Source: Collinsella ihumii (GTDB taxonomy: Bacteria; Actinomycetota; Coriobacteriia; Coriobacteriales; Coriobacteriaceae). From it: a stretch of DNA of 64,000 nucleotides. This document shows positions 41,713 through 53,457 of this stretch, one piece after another. The notes under the pieces are model-generated. The model made no database searches. It worked only from the letters and a program-made list of their open reading frames with translations, and was not told where the DNA came from. Each line of letters starts with the position of its first letter. Position 1 is the stretch's first letter. A program made the translations under genes and the position numbers. The stretch lies in assembly GCF_900046475.1 (NCBI RefSeq), contig NZ_FCOU01000003.1:469713-533712 (forward strand), read 5' to 3'.

Positions 41713-43401
41713 TCAGGAAAGGCTCTTGCGCAGCAGCTCGTTGAACAGCTTGGGGTTGCCCTGGCCGCGGCTCGCCTTCATGCACTGGCCCACCAAGAAG
41801 CCGAGCACCTTCTGGTTGCCGTCGCGGTACTGCTGTGCCTGGTCGGCGCAGCGCGCGAGCACCTCGTCGACGATCGGCTGCAGCGCGCCGGCGTCGCTCA
41901 CCTGGCGCATGCCGCGCTCGTCCACGATCTTCTCGGGGTCCTCGCCGGACTCGGCCATGAGCCCGAAGACCTCGTGCGCCTGGTTGGAGCTGATGGCGTC
42001 CTCCGCAAGCAGATTGGCGAGCGAGGCGATCTGCGCCGGGGCGATGCCGCTCTCGGCCAGGCCGGCGCCCGTGCCCTTGAGGTAGGCCGCGAGCTCGTTC
42101 ACGATCAGGTTCGCCACGGCCTGCGCCGGCTTGCCCGACAGGCCCGCGGCGGCCGCCTCGAAGAAGCCGGCCGTCTCGGGATCGCCGGCGATCTGCTCGG
42201 CGTCGGCGCGCTTGATGCCGAAATCGGCCTCGTAGCGGTCGCGCTTGGCATCGGGGAGCTCGGGGATCTCGGCGCGGCAGTGCTCGATGAACTCGTCGGA
42301 CAGGTCGAACGGCGCCAGGTCGGGGTCGGGGAACAGGCGGTAGTCGTCGGCGGTCTCCTTGACGCGCATCACCACCGTGCGCTTGCGGCCCGGCTCCCAA
42401 TGGCGCGTCTCCTGGTAGATGATACCGCCCTCCTCGAGCACCTCGGCCTGGCGGCAGATCTCGTAGGCGAGGCCGTCGTGCAGGGCCTTGAAGGAGTTCA
42501 AGTTCTTGAGCTCCGTCTTGGTCCCGAGCTTGGTCTCGCCGCGGCGACGCAGCGAAACGTTACCGTCGCAGCGCATGGAGCCGTGCTCCATGGAGCAGTC
42601 GGAAATGCCCAGCGTAAGGAAGATGCGGCGCAGCTTCTCCATGAACAGGCGCGCCTCCTCGGGCGTGCGCAGGTCGGGCTCGGTCACGAGCTCGATGAGC
42701 GGCGTGCCGCAGCGGTTGTAGTCGATGAGGCTCTCGCTTGCCGCTGCGATACGGCCCTCCTCGCCGCCCACGTGCACCATCTTCGCCGCGTCCTCTTCCA
42801 TATGAATGCGCAGGATGCGGATGGGCACGGTGTAGGAGCCGTCCTCATGGCGCTCGGGCAGCGCGAGGTTGGCGGTGTCGTAGCCGCTCATGGCGGACAG
42901 CGCGCCGCCGGACGACTCGCCGCCCTCGCGCATCTGGGCCGCCATGGCGGTCGAGAGGCCCTCGGCGTTCGCGCTCGCGCTCGCGAGGCTCAAGCCCTCA
43001 GCCTCGCCGAACGCGCACGCGGGGCGCTCGGCGGCGCCGCGGCCGGACACCTCGAGATCGAGGCGCCCGTGCATGGCGAAGGCGACCGGACCCTGCGTGG
43101 TCTGGAAGTTCTTGGCCATGTCGGGATAGAAGTAGTGCTTGCGATAGAACATCGAGCGCTTCTGAATCTGGCAGTTGGTGGCAAGCCCCGCCTTCACGAT
43201 GCTCTCGATGGCCTTCTTGTTCGGCACGGGCAGGGCACCCGGCAGGCCCAGGCACACCGGGCACACGTTGGCGTTCGGCTCGTCATCATGGGAGAGCTTG
43301 CAGTTGCAGAACATCTTGGTATCGAGCGTCGTGAGCTCGGTGTGGATCTCCAGGCCGATGACGGCCTCCCAATCCTTGAGGACCTCGGAGAGCTCCCTCA
43401 T
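41713..43401 (-). CDS. gatB: Aspartyl/glutamyl-tRNA amidotransferase subunit B
   Basis: A 562-residue GatB, about 70 residues longer than the usual 475-500. The tRNA-dependent kinase domain starts with WEAVIGLEIHTEL and has zinc-type Cys pairs FCNC and CPVCLG (residues 31-50), then FYPDMAKNFQTTQGP, RIHMEEDAAKMVH (about 198-210), DYNRCGTPLIELVTEPD and RRRGETKLGTKTELKNLNSF. The C-terminal YqeY domain (about 440-562) ends in KASRGQGNPKLFNELL. Residues about 118-190 form an Ala/Ser/Glu-rich insert absent from typical GatB. It activates misacylated Glu-tRNA-Gln or Asp-tRNA-Asn for amidation. Its ATG overlaps the gatA stop (ATGA). Confidence 0.95.
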   Translation of the reverse strand: MRELSEVLKDWEAVIGLEIHTELTTLDTKMFCNCKLSHDDEPNANVCPVCLGLPGALPVPNKKAIESIVKAGLATNCQIQKRSMFYRKHYFYPDMAKNFQTTQGPVAFAMHGRLDLEVSGRGAAERPACAFGEAEGLSLASASANAEGLSTAMAAQMREGGESSGGALSAMSGYDTANLALPERHEDGSYTVPIRILRIHMEEDAAKMVHVGGEEGRIAAASESLIDYNRCGTPLIELVTEPDLRTPEEARLFMEKLRRIFLTLGISDCSMEHGSMRCDGNVSLRRRGETKLGTKTELKNLNSFKALHDGLAYEICRQAEVLEEGGIIYQETRHWEPGRKRTVVMRVKETADDYRLFPDPDLAPFDLSDEFIEHCRAEIPELPDAKRDRYEADFGIKRADAEQIAGDPETAGFFEAAAAGLSGKPAQAVANLIVNELAAYLKGTGAGLAESGIAPAQIASLANLLAEDAISSNQAHEVFGLMAESGEDPEKIVDERGMRQVSDAGALQPIVDEVLARCADQAQQYRDGNQKVLGFLVGQCMKASRGQGNPKLFNELLRKSLS

Positions 43402-44345
43402 GCCAGCTCACCCCCCTTCCCGGCGAAATCGGGCGCAACGGAGAGCGCCGGCTCGCCCGTCTGACCATCGGCAAAGCCGCGCTCGAGCGCCGCGGCGAAC
43501 ATGAGCAGGGTGCGGTCCTTGAACGCCGGGCCCACGAGCTGCGCCGCGACCGGCAGCCTCGAGGTTGCCCCCAGCCCCAAGGGCACAGACACGCCGCCGT
43601 TGCCGGCGATGTTGATGGATATGGTGTACAGGTCCGACAGATACATCTGCGTGGGATCGGAGATCTCGCCGTGCTTCCACGCGGTGCGCGGGGAGGACGG
43701 CATCAAGATGACGTCGCACGCCTCGTAGGCGGCGGCATAGTCGGCCGTGATGAGCGTGCGGGCCTTCTGCGCCGCGTAGTAGTACTTGTCGTACACGCCG
43801 CTCGACAGCAGGTAGGCGCCCAGCAGCTGACGGCGCTTGGCCTCTGCGCCAAAGCCGCGGGCACGCGAGCGCGAGCTCTGCGTATCGAGGTTGGGGCAGG
43901 CGGGCTCCTGGTAGCCGTAGCGGATGCCGTCGAAGCGCGCGAGGTTGGAGAACGCCTCAGCAGGGCCGATGACGTAGTAGGCGGCGATGGCGGCATCGAG
44001 ATGCGGCAGGTCGACCTCGACCAGCTTGGCCCCTTGCGCCTCGAGGGCACGCGCAGCCCCCTCGACGGCGCTGCGGACCTCGTCAGTCAGGCCCTCGGCC
44101 TCCATGAACGCGGGGATGATGCCCACGCGACGGCCCTCGACCCCATCGTGCAGATGCTCGCAGAAGTCGACCGCGCAGTCCTGGCTCGTCCCGTCGTACG
44201 GGTCGCGGCCCGCGCCCACCAGCGCATTCATGGCGAGCGCCACGTCCTCGACCGTGCGGCCGAAGGGTCCCACCTGGTCGAGCGAGCTTCCGAAGGCGAC
44301 CACGCCGTAGCGCGAGACGGCGCCGTAGGTCGGCTTCATGCCCAC
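43398..44345 (-). pseudogene. gatA: Amidotransferase subunit A, C-terminal fragment (interrupted by library sequence)
   Basis: This frame carries the GatA amidase domain from GMKPTYGAVSRYGVVAFGSSLDQVGP (given as GMKPTYGAVSRYG and FGSSLDQVGP) to the end, including RYDGIRYGYQ-like FDGIRYGYQ, the LLGAYLLSSG region and IAGNGGVSVPLG. The upstream part, normally carrying the catalytic Ser pair in GSDTGGS, is absent because of the foreign segment at about 44356-44487. The first codon at 44345 is just the first in-frame GTG. The gene is expected to be intact in the organism. Confidence 0.88.
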
Positions 44346-44355
44346 CCCGCCGCAC

Positions 44356-44393
44356 CTGTCCCTTATACCCCTCTAGATGTGTATAAGAGACAG
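44356..44393. other. Inverted pair of Nextera mosaic-end sequences inside gatA
   Basis: AGATGTGTATAAGAGACAG (44375-44393) is the exact 19-bp Nextera/Tn5 mosaic end. The preceding 19 bases (44356-44374) are its complement with three mismatches. They are placed tail to tail, as in a chimeric library molecule. Translations across it give the known artefact peptides ending LDVYKRQ and CLLYTS. Confidence 0.96.
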
Positions 44394-44957
44394 GTCCCAG
44401 CCTCCTCGGACAGGGTCCCGGACGGCATCTCCGGGCCCGGGCCGGTTGAACGCAAAAGGCGGCACCGGAAAACCCCGGTGCCGCCCTGACGAGCCGCCCG
44501 GGATGCGCTCGACACCCCAGGGGTTGTTCGTGGGGTGAAACGCCGAGCTCTCCGTCGAGGAGCCGAACGCGAACTCGTCCATGTTGGCCTTGCCCACCGG
44601 CACGCACCCGGCATCGAGCATGCGCTGCACGCACGTTGCCGTGTACACGCTCTCGTACCCCTCCAGCATGTGCGAGGCGCAGGTGGTGCGCGTGCCGACC
44701 AGGTTCATATTGTCCTTGATGGCGAACGGCACGCCCGCGAGCGGCGGCAGGGCGTCGCCTGCGGCGCGCGCCGCGTCGATACGGTCGGCGGCGGCAAGCG
44801 CAAGCTCGGGCGTCACCTGCAAAAACGCCTGCACCGCCCCGTCACGAGCCTGAATGGCATCGAGCGAGGCCTCGGCCACCTCGCGCGCGGAGAACTCGCC
44901 CGCGGCGATGCCCGCGGCGATGCGCGCGGCAGACAGGGTATCGAAACTCGTCGGCAT
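44373..44957 (-). pseudogene. gatA: Amidotransferase subunit A, N-terminal fragment (interrupted)
   Basis: ATG 44957 overlaps the gatC stop (TGATG). The first about 155 residues are genuine GatA: a helical start, LPPLAGVPFAIKDNMNLVGT (the IKDN catalytic Lys region, about residues 72-91), TTCASHMLEGYESVYTA, VGKANMDEFAFGSSTESSAF and NPWGVERIPGGSSG. After that the real sequence ends near 44488 and the frame continues into the copied terminator region and mosaic end. The Ser-containing amidase signature is lost. With the C-terminal fragment and about 30 missing residues the total equals normal GatA length. Confidence 0.88.
44391..44487. repeat. 97-bp copy of the gatB downstream region inserted at the mosaic-end junction
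   Basis: This block equals 41572-41668, the gat operon terminator region, with a single base difference (CCTGG against CCGGG). Its presence between the mosaic ends and the remaining gatA sequence shows a chimeric read or contig join, replacing about 30 codons of gatA. Confidence 0.93.
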
Positions 44958-45268
44958 CAGCGCTCACCCCCCTCTCCCAGAATCGAAGGCACGCGGAAGA
45001 AACGGTCATGCGTGCTCGCCGCGTTCTCGAGCGCCACATCAAGCGGCAGATCGCGCTGCCCCAGCTCCGCGTCCTCGCGCATGACGTTGGCGAGGTCGCC
45101 GATGGGATGGAACGTGGGCTCGATATCCGGCAGATCGTACTCGAGCACCGGTGCGAGCATGTCCACCGCGTCGTTGAGGTACGCGGTCATCTGCTCGAGT
45201 TCATCGCCCTCGAGGGCGATGCGCGCGTACTCGGCGATACCGCGCACGTCGTCTTTGCTGAGCGCCAT
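44957..45268 (-). CDS. gatC: Aspartyl/glutamyl-tRNA amidotransferase subunit C
   Basis: A 103-residue protein from ATG 45268, preceded by AGGAGTGCCC. It has the GatC pattern: MALSKDDVRGIAEYARIAL, the EQMTAYLNDAVDMLAPVLEYDLPD middle (split as EQMTAYLNDAV and LEYDLPD) and the tail with LPLDVALENAASTHDRFFRVPSIL (given as NAASTHDRFFRVP). It belts GatA and GatB together in the amidotransferase. It is the first gene of gatC-gatA-gatB with overlapping starts and stops. Confidence 0.95.
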   Translation of the reverse strand: MALSKDDVRGIAEYARIALEGDELEQMTAYLNDAVDMLAPVLEYDLPDIEPTFHPIGDLANVMREDAELGQRDLPLDVALENAASTHDRFFRVPSILGEGGER

Positions 45269-45400
45269 GGGCACTCCTATCTTCGTAGCTGTAGTCGAAC
45301 GTCCACCATTATACGCAAGCAGGGCGCTCCACCGTGATGGAGCGCCCTGTGTAACACGATTGTTCGGCACCGATGACCGACAAGTCCTGCCGCAAACAGC

Positions 45401-45649
45401 CTACGGGAGCACCTTCAGAAGGGCCTCCTTGGTCTCCTCCTCGTTGCCGCCCACGATCAGGACATCGATGAGGTCGCCCTTGTTGGCGTTCAGCCCGAGC
45501 AACTCCATCAGGTCGCGACCGGAGGCCGTCTTGCCGTTGAAGGTGATCTGGACGTCGCTCGAGCACTTGTTCAGCGTGTACGCGACATCGGCGACCGGAC
45601 GAGCGTGCAGACCCTCTTCTGCCTCGATAAGATGCTGGAACTTGATCAT
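45401..45649 (-). CDS. ptsH: HPr phosphocarrier protein of the PTS, with Asp46
   Basis: An 82-residue HPr. The phosphorylated histidine is His15 in EEGLHARPVADV, followed by the conserved Arg17. The regulatory site, usually Ser46 in Gram-positive HPr, is Asp46 in SGRDLMELLGL, so a kinase could not phosphorylate it and it carries a permanent negative charge. The C-terminal half otherwise matches the family. It passes phosphate from Enzyme I to IIA domains, and two IIA genes and EIIC genes are nearby. ATG 45649 follows AGCAGGAGGTATC. The region upstream contains a nested palindrome (family C). Confidence 0.93.
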   Translation of the reverse strand: MIKFQHLIEAEEGLHARPVADVAYTLNKCSSDVQITFNGKTASGRDLMELLGLNANKGDLIDVLIVGGNEEETKEALLKVLP

Positions 45650-45800
45650 GGCGATACCTCCTGCTTCAAAAAGCTCAATACGGGCATGCAGCCCTTCGTC
45701 CACTATACGCCAACTGTCAGCAGCTCGGCGCAGCAATTGGAGACGGGGTCGTTTTGACCAACTGAACGGCTCCGCCGCGCAGCCCCGCAACACGACTCGG

Positions 45801-45920
45801 ATCGACAGTACGGATAGGTAACACCACCCTGCCGAGAGTACGCTATGGCAACGTTTTTCGCTCGAAAACGTTCCTATAGCGCAAGTCAACGGGACGGTGT
45901 TCCCATAGCGTACCGTCGAT
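45801..45920. repeat. Nested palindrome, family C, between PTS genes
   Basis: Outer arms ATCGACAGTAC and GTACCGTCGAT, middle arms with GATAGGTAACACC and GGTGTTCCCATA, and an inner hairpin of CTATGGCAACGTTTTT against AAAACGTTCCTATAG. A related element with the same plan is at 50604-50737. No gene lies here. Confidence 0.8.
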
Positions 45921-45980
45921 CGCCCGTCCACGGCATCCCGCGACGCCGCGCCCGGCCAGAAGCCCGTGATCGGCGTCTTT

Positions 45981-46517
45981 CTAACGAACGACCTTGACCA
46001 CGGCCGCGCCGGCGGAAACGGTCGACTCGGGCTCGGCGGTAAGCTGGACGTCGGCGAACTCCGCGGTGTTGGACACGGCGAGCACGACGCAATCCGGATG
46101 CCCCGCCTCGGCGATGTCGGCCTTCGTCATCTTGATGACGGGCTGCCCGGCCTTGACGGTGTCGCCCTGCTTGACATAGCCGGTGAAGCCCTTGCCGTTC
46201 ATGTCGACGGTATCGACGCCGATGTGGACGAGCGCCTCGATGCCGTCGGCACCCGTGATGCCGATAGCATGGCCCATGGTGACGGTCACCGTGCCGGAGA
46301 TGGGCGCGTAGACGATCTCCTCATCGGGCCAGATGGCGCAGCCCTTGCCCACGACCTCGCCCGCGAACACGGGATCGGGCACATCGGTCATCTTGATGAC
46401 GCGGCCGACGACCGGCGCGCACAGCACGTCGGCCGCCTCCTCGGCGGAGACGGCGGCAGGCGCCGCAGGGGCCGCCGGGGCCTCAGGCTTCTTCTTGAAC
46501 ATGTCGAACAGACCCAT
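45981..46517 (-). CDS. PTS glucose-family IIA protein with Ala/Pro-rich N-terminus
   Basis: A 178-residue EIIA. After MGLFDMFKKK comes an Ala/Pro linker (residues about 11-25) like the linkers that join IIA to other PTS domains, so the gene may be a released IIA of a former multidomain protein. The phospho-accepting His98 is in EALVHIGVDTVDMNGK and the helper His83 in MGHAIGITG. ATG 46517 follows AGGAGGGATCC. It is oriented with HPr, separated by about 330 bases containing the family C palindrome, and follows the HAD phosphatase gene after 70 bases. It is a paralogue of the IIA at 35430. Confidence 0.92.
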   Translation of the reverse strand: MGLFDMFKKKPEAPAAPAAPAAVSAEEAADVLCAPVVGRVIKMTDVPDPVFAGEVVGKGCAIWPDEEIVYAPISGTVTVTMGHAIGITGADGIEALVHIGVDTVDMNGKGFTGYVKQGDTVKAGQPVIKMTKADIAEAGHPDCVVLAVSNTAEFADVQLTAEPESTVSAGAAVVKVVR

Positions 46518-46587
46518 ATGGATCCCTCCTTTTCCTCACAAGATGCGTGGTCTCACGCGACGTTCCACATTGCCATACTTTACACAA

Positions 46588-47427
46588 CTAAATTAGATGC
46601 AGATGCGAAAAAGCGTTCCAAAGGCCGTCATCATCCACCCGAGTGGTCACGAAGTCGGCCGCGGCGCGGGCCTCCTCGCCGCCGCTGCCCATGCACACGC
46701 TCGTGGCACATGCCTCGAACATGGGGATGTCGACCTTCGCGTCCCCCATGGCGACGGTATCGGCCATGTCGGCACCCAGGGCCTCGACGGCCACGCGAAC
46801 GGCGCGCGCCTTGTCGATATCCTTCACGCCCATGTCGCCGAACAGGGCGGTCTCTCCGGCCCCTCCCCAGGTACCCACCTTCATATCGGGAAAATCGCGC
46901 ACCGCGTCGAGGTAGTCCTGATAGCCGGAGAGGATGAAGCTCACCTTGTTCACGTCGTCGCGATAGAGCTCACCGCCGTAGATCACACCGTGCATGACGT
47001 CGTCGGTCTCGAGGGCATCGGCGTTCCCCACGCCCTTGCGGCCCGCGTACAGGCGCAGCATGGGGCGGGCCGCCTCGCGGAAGTTCTCGCTTGCGAACAG
47101 CCCGTTGTTCGACTCGAGGTAGAACTCGAGCCCGCGCGCGTGGCACCAGTCGACGATACGCCGGCACTGCTCGGCAGTCACGTTCTCGTGCATGACCACG
47201 CGGTCGTTCACCTCGACATAGGCGCCGTTGCCGCCGATCATGCCGTCGAATCCGATCTCGACGAGCTCGGGCGGGTTCTCGGCCTTGCTACGACCGGTGC
47301 ACATGAGCACCTTGTGGCCGTTTGCGCGCGCCTGGCGGATGGCCCGCTTGGCCGAGTCGGGAATCACGTTCTCATACGTGGTGATCGTGCCGTCGACATC
47401 GAGGAAGACGACCTTGCTGTCGGACAT
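46588..47427 (-). CDS. HAD-superfamily (Cof-type) sugar phosphatase
   Basis: A 279-residue protein with the four HAD motifs: VVFLDVDGTITTYENV (nucleophile Asp at the first DxD), VLMCTGRSK (motif II Thr), a Lys at the VKDIDKA stretch (motif III) and TVAMGDAKVDIPMFEA (motif IV Asp pair). The C2 cap with YLESNNGLFAS places it in the Cof group that dephosphorylates sugar phosphates. ATG 47427 follows AGAAAGGACGCTC. It lies between the GH1 gene and the PTS IIA gene, all on the minus strand, which fits a function in sugar-phosphate turnover. Confidence 0.9.
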   Translation of the reverse strand: MSDSKVVFLDVDGTITTYENVIPDSAKRAIRQARANGHKVLMCTGRSKAENPPELVEIGFDGMIGGNGAYVEVNDRVVMHENVTAEQCRRIVDWCHARGLEFYLESNNGLFASENFREAARPMLRLYAGRKGVGNADALETDDVMHGVIYGGELYRDDVNKVSFILSGYQDYLDAVRDFPDMKVGTWGGAGETALFGDMGVKDIDKARAVRVAVEALGADMADTVAMGDAKVDIPMFEACATSVCMGSGGEEARAAADFVTTRVDDDGLWNAFSHLHLI

Positions 47428-47523
47428 GAGCGTCCTTTCTCATCCGTTCGTTTTTTGGCTCCTTGGGCGGTGGGGCCGCAGGCGGCGGCCCCACTCGCAT
47501 GCACCTCGACGCTAAAGGGCGGG

Positions 47524-49368
<1,845 letters not shown>

Positions 49369-50617
49369 CTATGCCTGCTCAGGCTTATAGGTCGCAAACT
49401 CGATGGCGAACGCCACGACCGCAGAGGCGAGCGAGGCCACGATCGCCCAGATCATGTAGGTCGCACCGATCGTGGAGCTGGGGTCGGTAGGCAGGTAGGA
49501 AAGCCAGTTGAAGACACCCAGGCCGCCGGACATGAACAGCACGGCACCGGACAGGCCGATGATAAGGCCGCCCACGGCGGAGCCGATGCACGCCACGACG
49601 AAGGCTTCTTCTGGGGCAGGGCGATGCCGTAGATGGCGGGCTCGGTGACACCGAAGAAGAACGCGGAGATCATCGCGGGCAGCGCGAGCTCGCGGAAGTT
49701 CTCGTCCTTGTTCTTGAGGTACATGGCGAACAGGACCACGCCCAGCGCGAAGGAGTGACCGATCATGCAGGCGAGAATGTAGTCGTGACCGAGGGTGGTG
49801 AGGTTCACGATGCCCAGCGGCACGAGCGACCAGTGGAAGCCGAAGATGACGAGCACCTGCCAGGTGAGGCCCACGATGGCGCCGGCGACAAGCGGGCTGA
49901 AGTCGCGCACGGCGATGAGCTTGGAGGCGAAGGTGGCCACGGGGCCGATGAGCAAAAGGCCAACGGGGATGCACACAAGCAGCGTCAGGCACGGCACGAA
50001 GAACAACTTCACCAGGTCAGGCACGATGCGGCTGAACAGCTTCTCGCACTTGCTCGCGAAATAGGTCACGAAGATGACCGGGATCACCGTGGCGGTGTAG
50101 TCCATCGACACGAAGGGGATCCCGAAGAAGTCGACATACACCGGAGAGGCGAACATCGTCCCCTCGAACAGCGTGTACAGCGGCTCTCCCGCAGCCTCCA
50201 ACGTGGAGTTCTGGATGCCCGGATAGCACATGATGGCACCGATCACGAGGCCGAGCATCGGCTTCATGCCGAACTTCTTGGCCGCCGTGTACCCCAAGAA
50301 CATGGGCAGGAAGTTGAACAGGCCGTCGCCGATGGCGTTCAACAGCAAATAGCCGCCGCAGGTGTCCGGATAGACCCCCAGCGCCATGAACAGCGTGTTG
50401 AATCCCTTGATCATGCCGCAGGCGGCCATGATGCCCAAGATGGGCTGGAAGATATCCGAGATGACGTCGATGAAGCGGTCGAGCGGCTTTTGCGGCGCGG
50501 CGGGCTCATCGTCTGCGGGCGCTGCGTCGGCCGAGAGCCCCGCCAACGACGCATTCTGCCGGACAAACGGCCTTGGCGGCTTCTCGTGCGCGCTCCGCGA
50601 CAACCCCCGAATCGAGA
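49369..50617 (-). pseudogene. Beta-glucoside-type PTS EIIC, frameshifted and lacking its EIIB domain
   Basis: Two overlapping frames together give a EIIC of the glucose/glucoside superfamily. Upstream part: FIDVISDIFQPILGIMAACGMIKG, PMFLGYTAAKKFGMKP, AIMCYPGIQNSTL, HWSLVPLGIVNLTTLGHD and VTEPAIYGIALPQKKP. The rest, in another frame, reads FVVACIGSAVGGLIIGLSGAVLFM to a normal end. The two meet near 49605, where loss of one base from a CCC run explains the shift. The EIIB domain that normally precedes EIIC is missing; the coding sequence fades into the linker (SAHEKPPRPFVRQNAS) and then into a family C palindrome. It may be a decayed gene, or partly an assembly error. Confidence 0.85.
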
Positions 50618-50737
50618 GTACGCTATAGGCACGCCACCTCATCCACGGTACGCCATAGGCACGTTTTTCGCCCAAAAGTGTGCCTATACCGCACTGTCAA
50701 CAGGGCGGCGTGCCTATAGCGTACTCTCGATTCGGGG
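50604..50737. repeat. Nested palindrome, family C, at the 5' end of the EIIC gene
   Basis: Outer arms CCCGAATCGAGAGTACGCTA then TAGGCACGCC against the inverse at 50703-50737, and an inner hairpin of CATAGGCACGTTTTT against AAAAGTGTGCCTAT. It shares the words GAGAGTACGCTAT and TATAGCG with the copy at 45801-45920. It occupies the place where the EIIB domain of the PTS gene should be encoded. Confidence 0.82.
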
Positions 50738-50754
50738 CGGCGCGCCGCGGGCTC

Positions 50755-50818
50755 TGCAAATCGGGGACGTACCTGTTGCGTGCATGTATGCACGCAACAG
50801 GTACGTCCCCGATTTGCA
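50755..50818. repeat. Two-unit palindrome of repeat family A
   Basis: TGCAAATCGGGGACGTACCT then GTTGCGTGCA faces its exact inverse over 64 bases with a two-base centre mismatch. It lies between the EIIC and the second GH1 gene. Confidence 0.88.
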
Positions 50819-50904
50819 CGGGCTCCCCCTCGGCAAAATGGCGCGTGCGCGGCTGCGCACGCGCCCCGATCCGTAACGCCCGGCCGCGCTGTGGAGCGGA
50901 CCGG

Positions 50905-52535
<1,631 letters not shown>

Positions 52536-52550
52536 ACAGGAAGGATGACC

Positions 52551-53417
52551 ATGGATCTGCAGCGACGCGTGCGCGACGCGCGCGACCTCACCCCCGTCGA
52601 CCAGCAGATCGCCCGCACCGCACTGGCCATGGGCGACCGCCTACGCGCGGCCTCCATCAAAGAGTTCGCACGGGCCGCCAGCGTATCCATCGCGAGCGTG
52701 CACCGCTTCTGCAAAAAGGTCGGGTTGGAGGGCTTCAAGGACCTCAAAGTCGAGCTCGTCCGCGCCCAGACCGCCCGCGACCGCGACGGTGCCGACGTAG
52801 ACTTCAACTTCCCCTTCGGCCCAGGTGAGCAGGCGGCGTGCATCGTGCCCCACATGCGCTCCTTGTACGGGGCGACCCTGCGCGACACCTGCGATGTGCT
52901 CGACACGAGCGAGCTGGAGCGAGCAGCCGAGGTACTGGGCCGGGCGCAGCGCGTCGGCATCTACACGCAATCGCACAACCTCTACCCGGCGCGCATGTTT
53001 CGCGACCGCCTGCTGTCCATCGGGCGCGACGCGTTTTGCGATGAAAGCTTTGAGCAGCAGTTCCGCCGGGCACTCGCCGCCAATGAGCACGATGCCGCTG
53101 TGGTCATCTCCTACTCCGGGCTCTCGCCGGACCTGGGGAAACGCCTGGGCATCTTGGCCGAGCGGCAGGTACCCGTTGTGTTCATCGGCACCCCGGCGGC
53201 AAAGCTGAGCCATCCCGGACTCGCCGCGTATCTGCTGGTGAGCGATCGCGAGCACTTGCAGGACCGCATCACGCAGTTCGCAAGCCATATTTCGGTACAG
53301 TTCGTGCTCGACGCCTTGTTCAGCTGCGTGTTTGCTGCCCACTACGAAATGAGCGAGGTCTTCCTCAGAGGCTCGCTTCCCTACACGCGTCTCAACCCCA
53401 CGCCCGCGATGCGCTAG
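52551..53417 (+). CDS. RpiR/MurR family transcriptional regulator
   Basis: A 288-residue regulator. ATG 52551 is preferred over 52545 since AGGAAGG needs that spacing. The N-terminus is a helix-turn-helix: LTPVDQQIARTALAMGDRL, IKEFARAASVSIASVHRFCKKVGLEGFKDLK (given as ASVSIASVHRFCKKVG and GFKDLK). The C-terminal SIS domain (about residues 125-270) has GIYTQSHNLYPARMFRDRL, DAAVVISYSGLSPDLGK (sugar-phosphate site) and VPVVFIGTPAAKL. It should sense a phosphosugar. Divergent placement from a GH1 gene suggests control of beta-glucoside catabolism. Confidence 0.9.
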   Translation: MDLQRRVRDARDLTPVDQQIARTALAMGDRLRAASIKEFARAASVSIASVHRFCKKVGLEGFKDLKVELVRAQTARDRDGADVDFNFPFGPGEQAACIVPHMRSLYGATLRDTCDVLDTSELERAAEVLGRAQRVGIYTQSHNLYPARMFRDRLLSIGRDAFCDESFEQQFRRALAANEHDAAVVISYSGLSPDLGKRLGILAERQVPVVFIGTPAAKLSHPGLAAYLLVSDREHLQDRITQFASHISVQFVLDALFSCVFAAHYEMSEVFLRGSLPYTRLNPTPAMR

Positions 53418-53457
53418 CCTGCAAGAAAGGGTGCGTCCCCAAGTCGCAGCCAGCTGG

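Noticed and set aside
43671-44489. Plus-strand frame containing LDVYKRQ
   Set aside because: That portion is translated Nextera mosaic end; the rest is the shadow of gatA.
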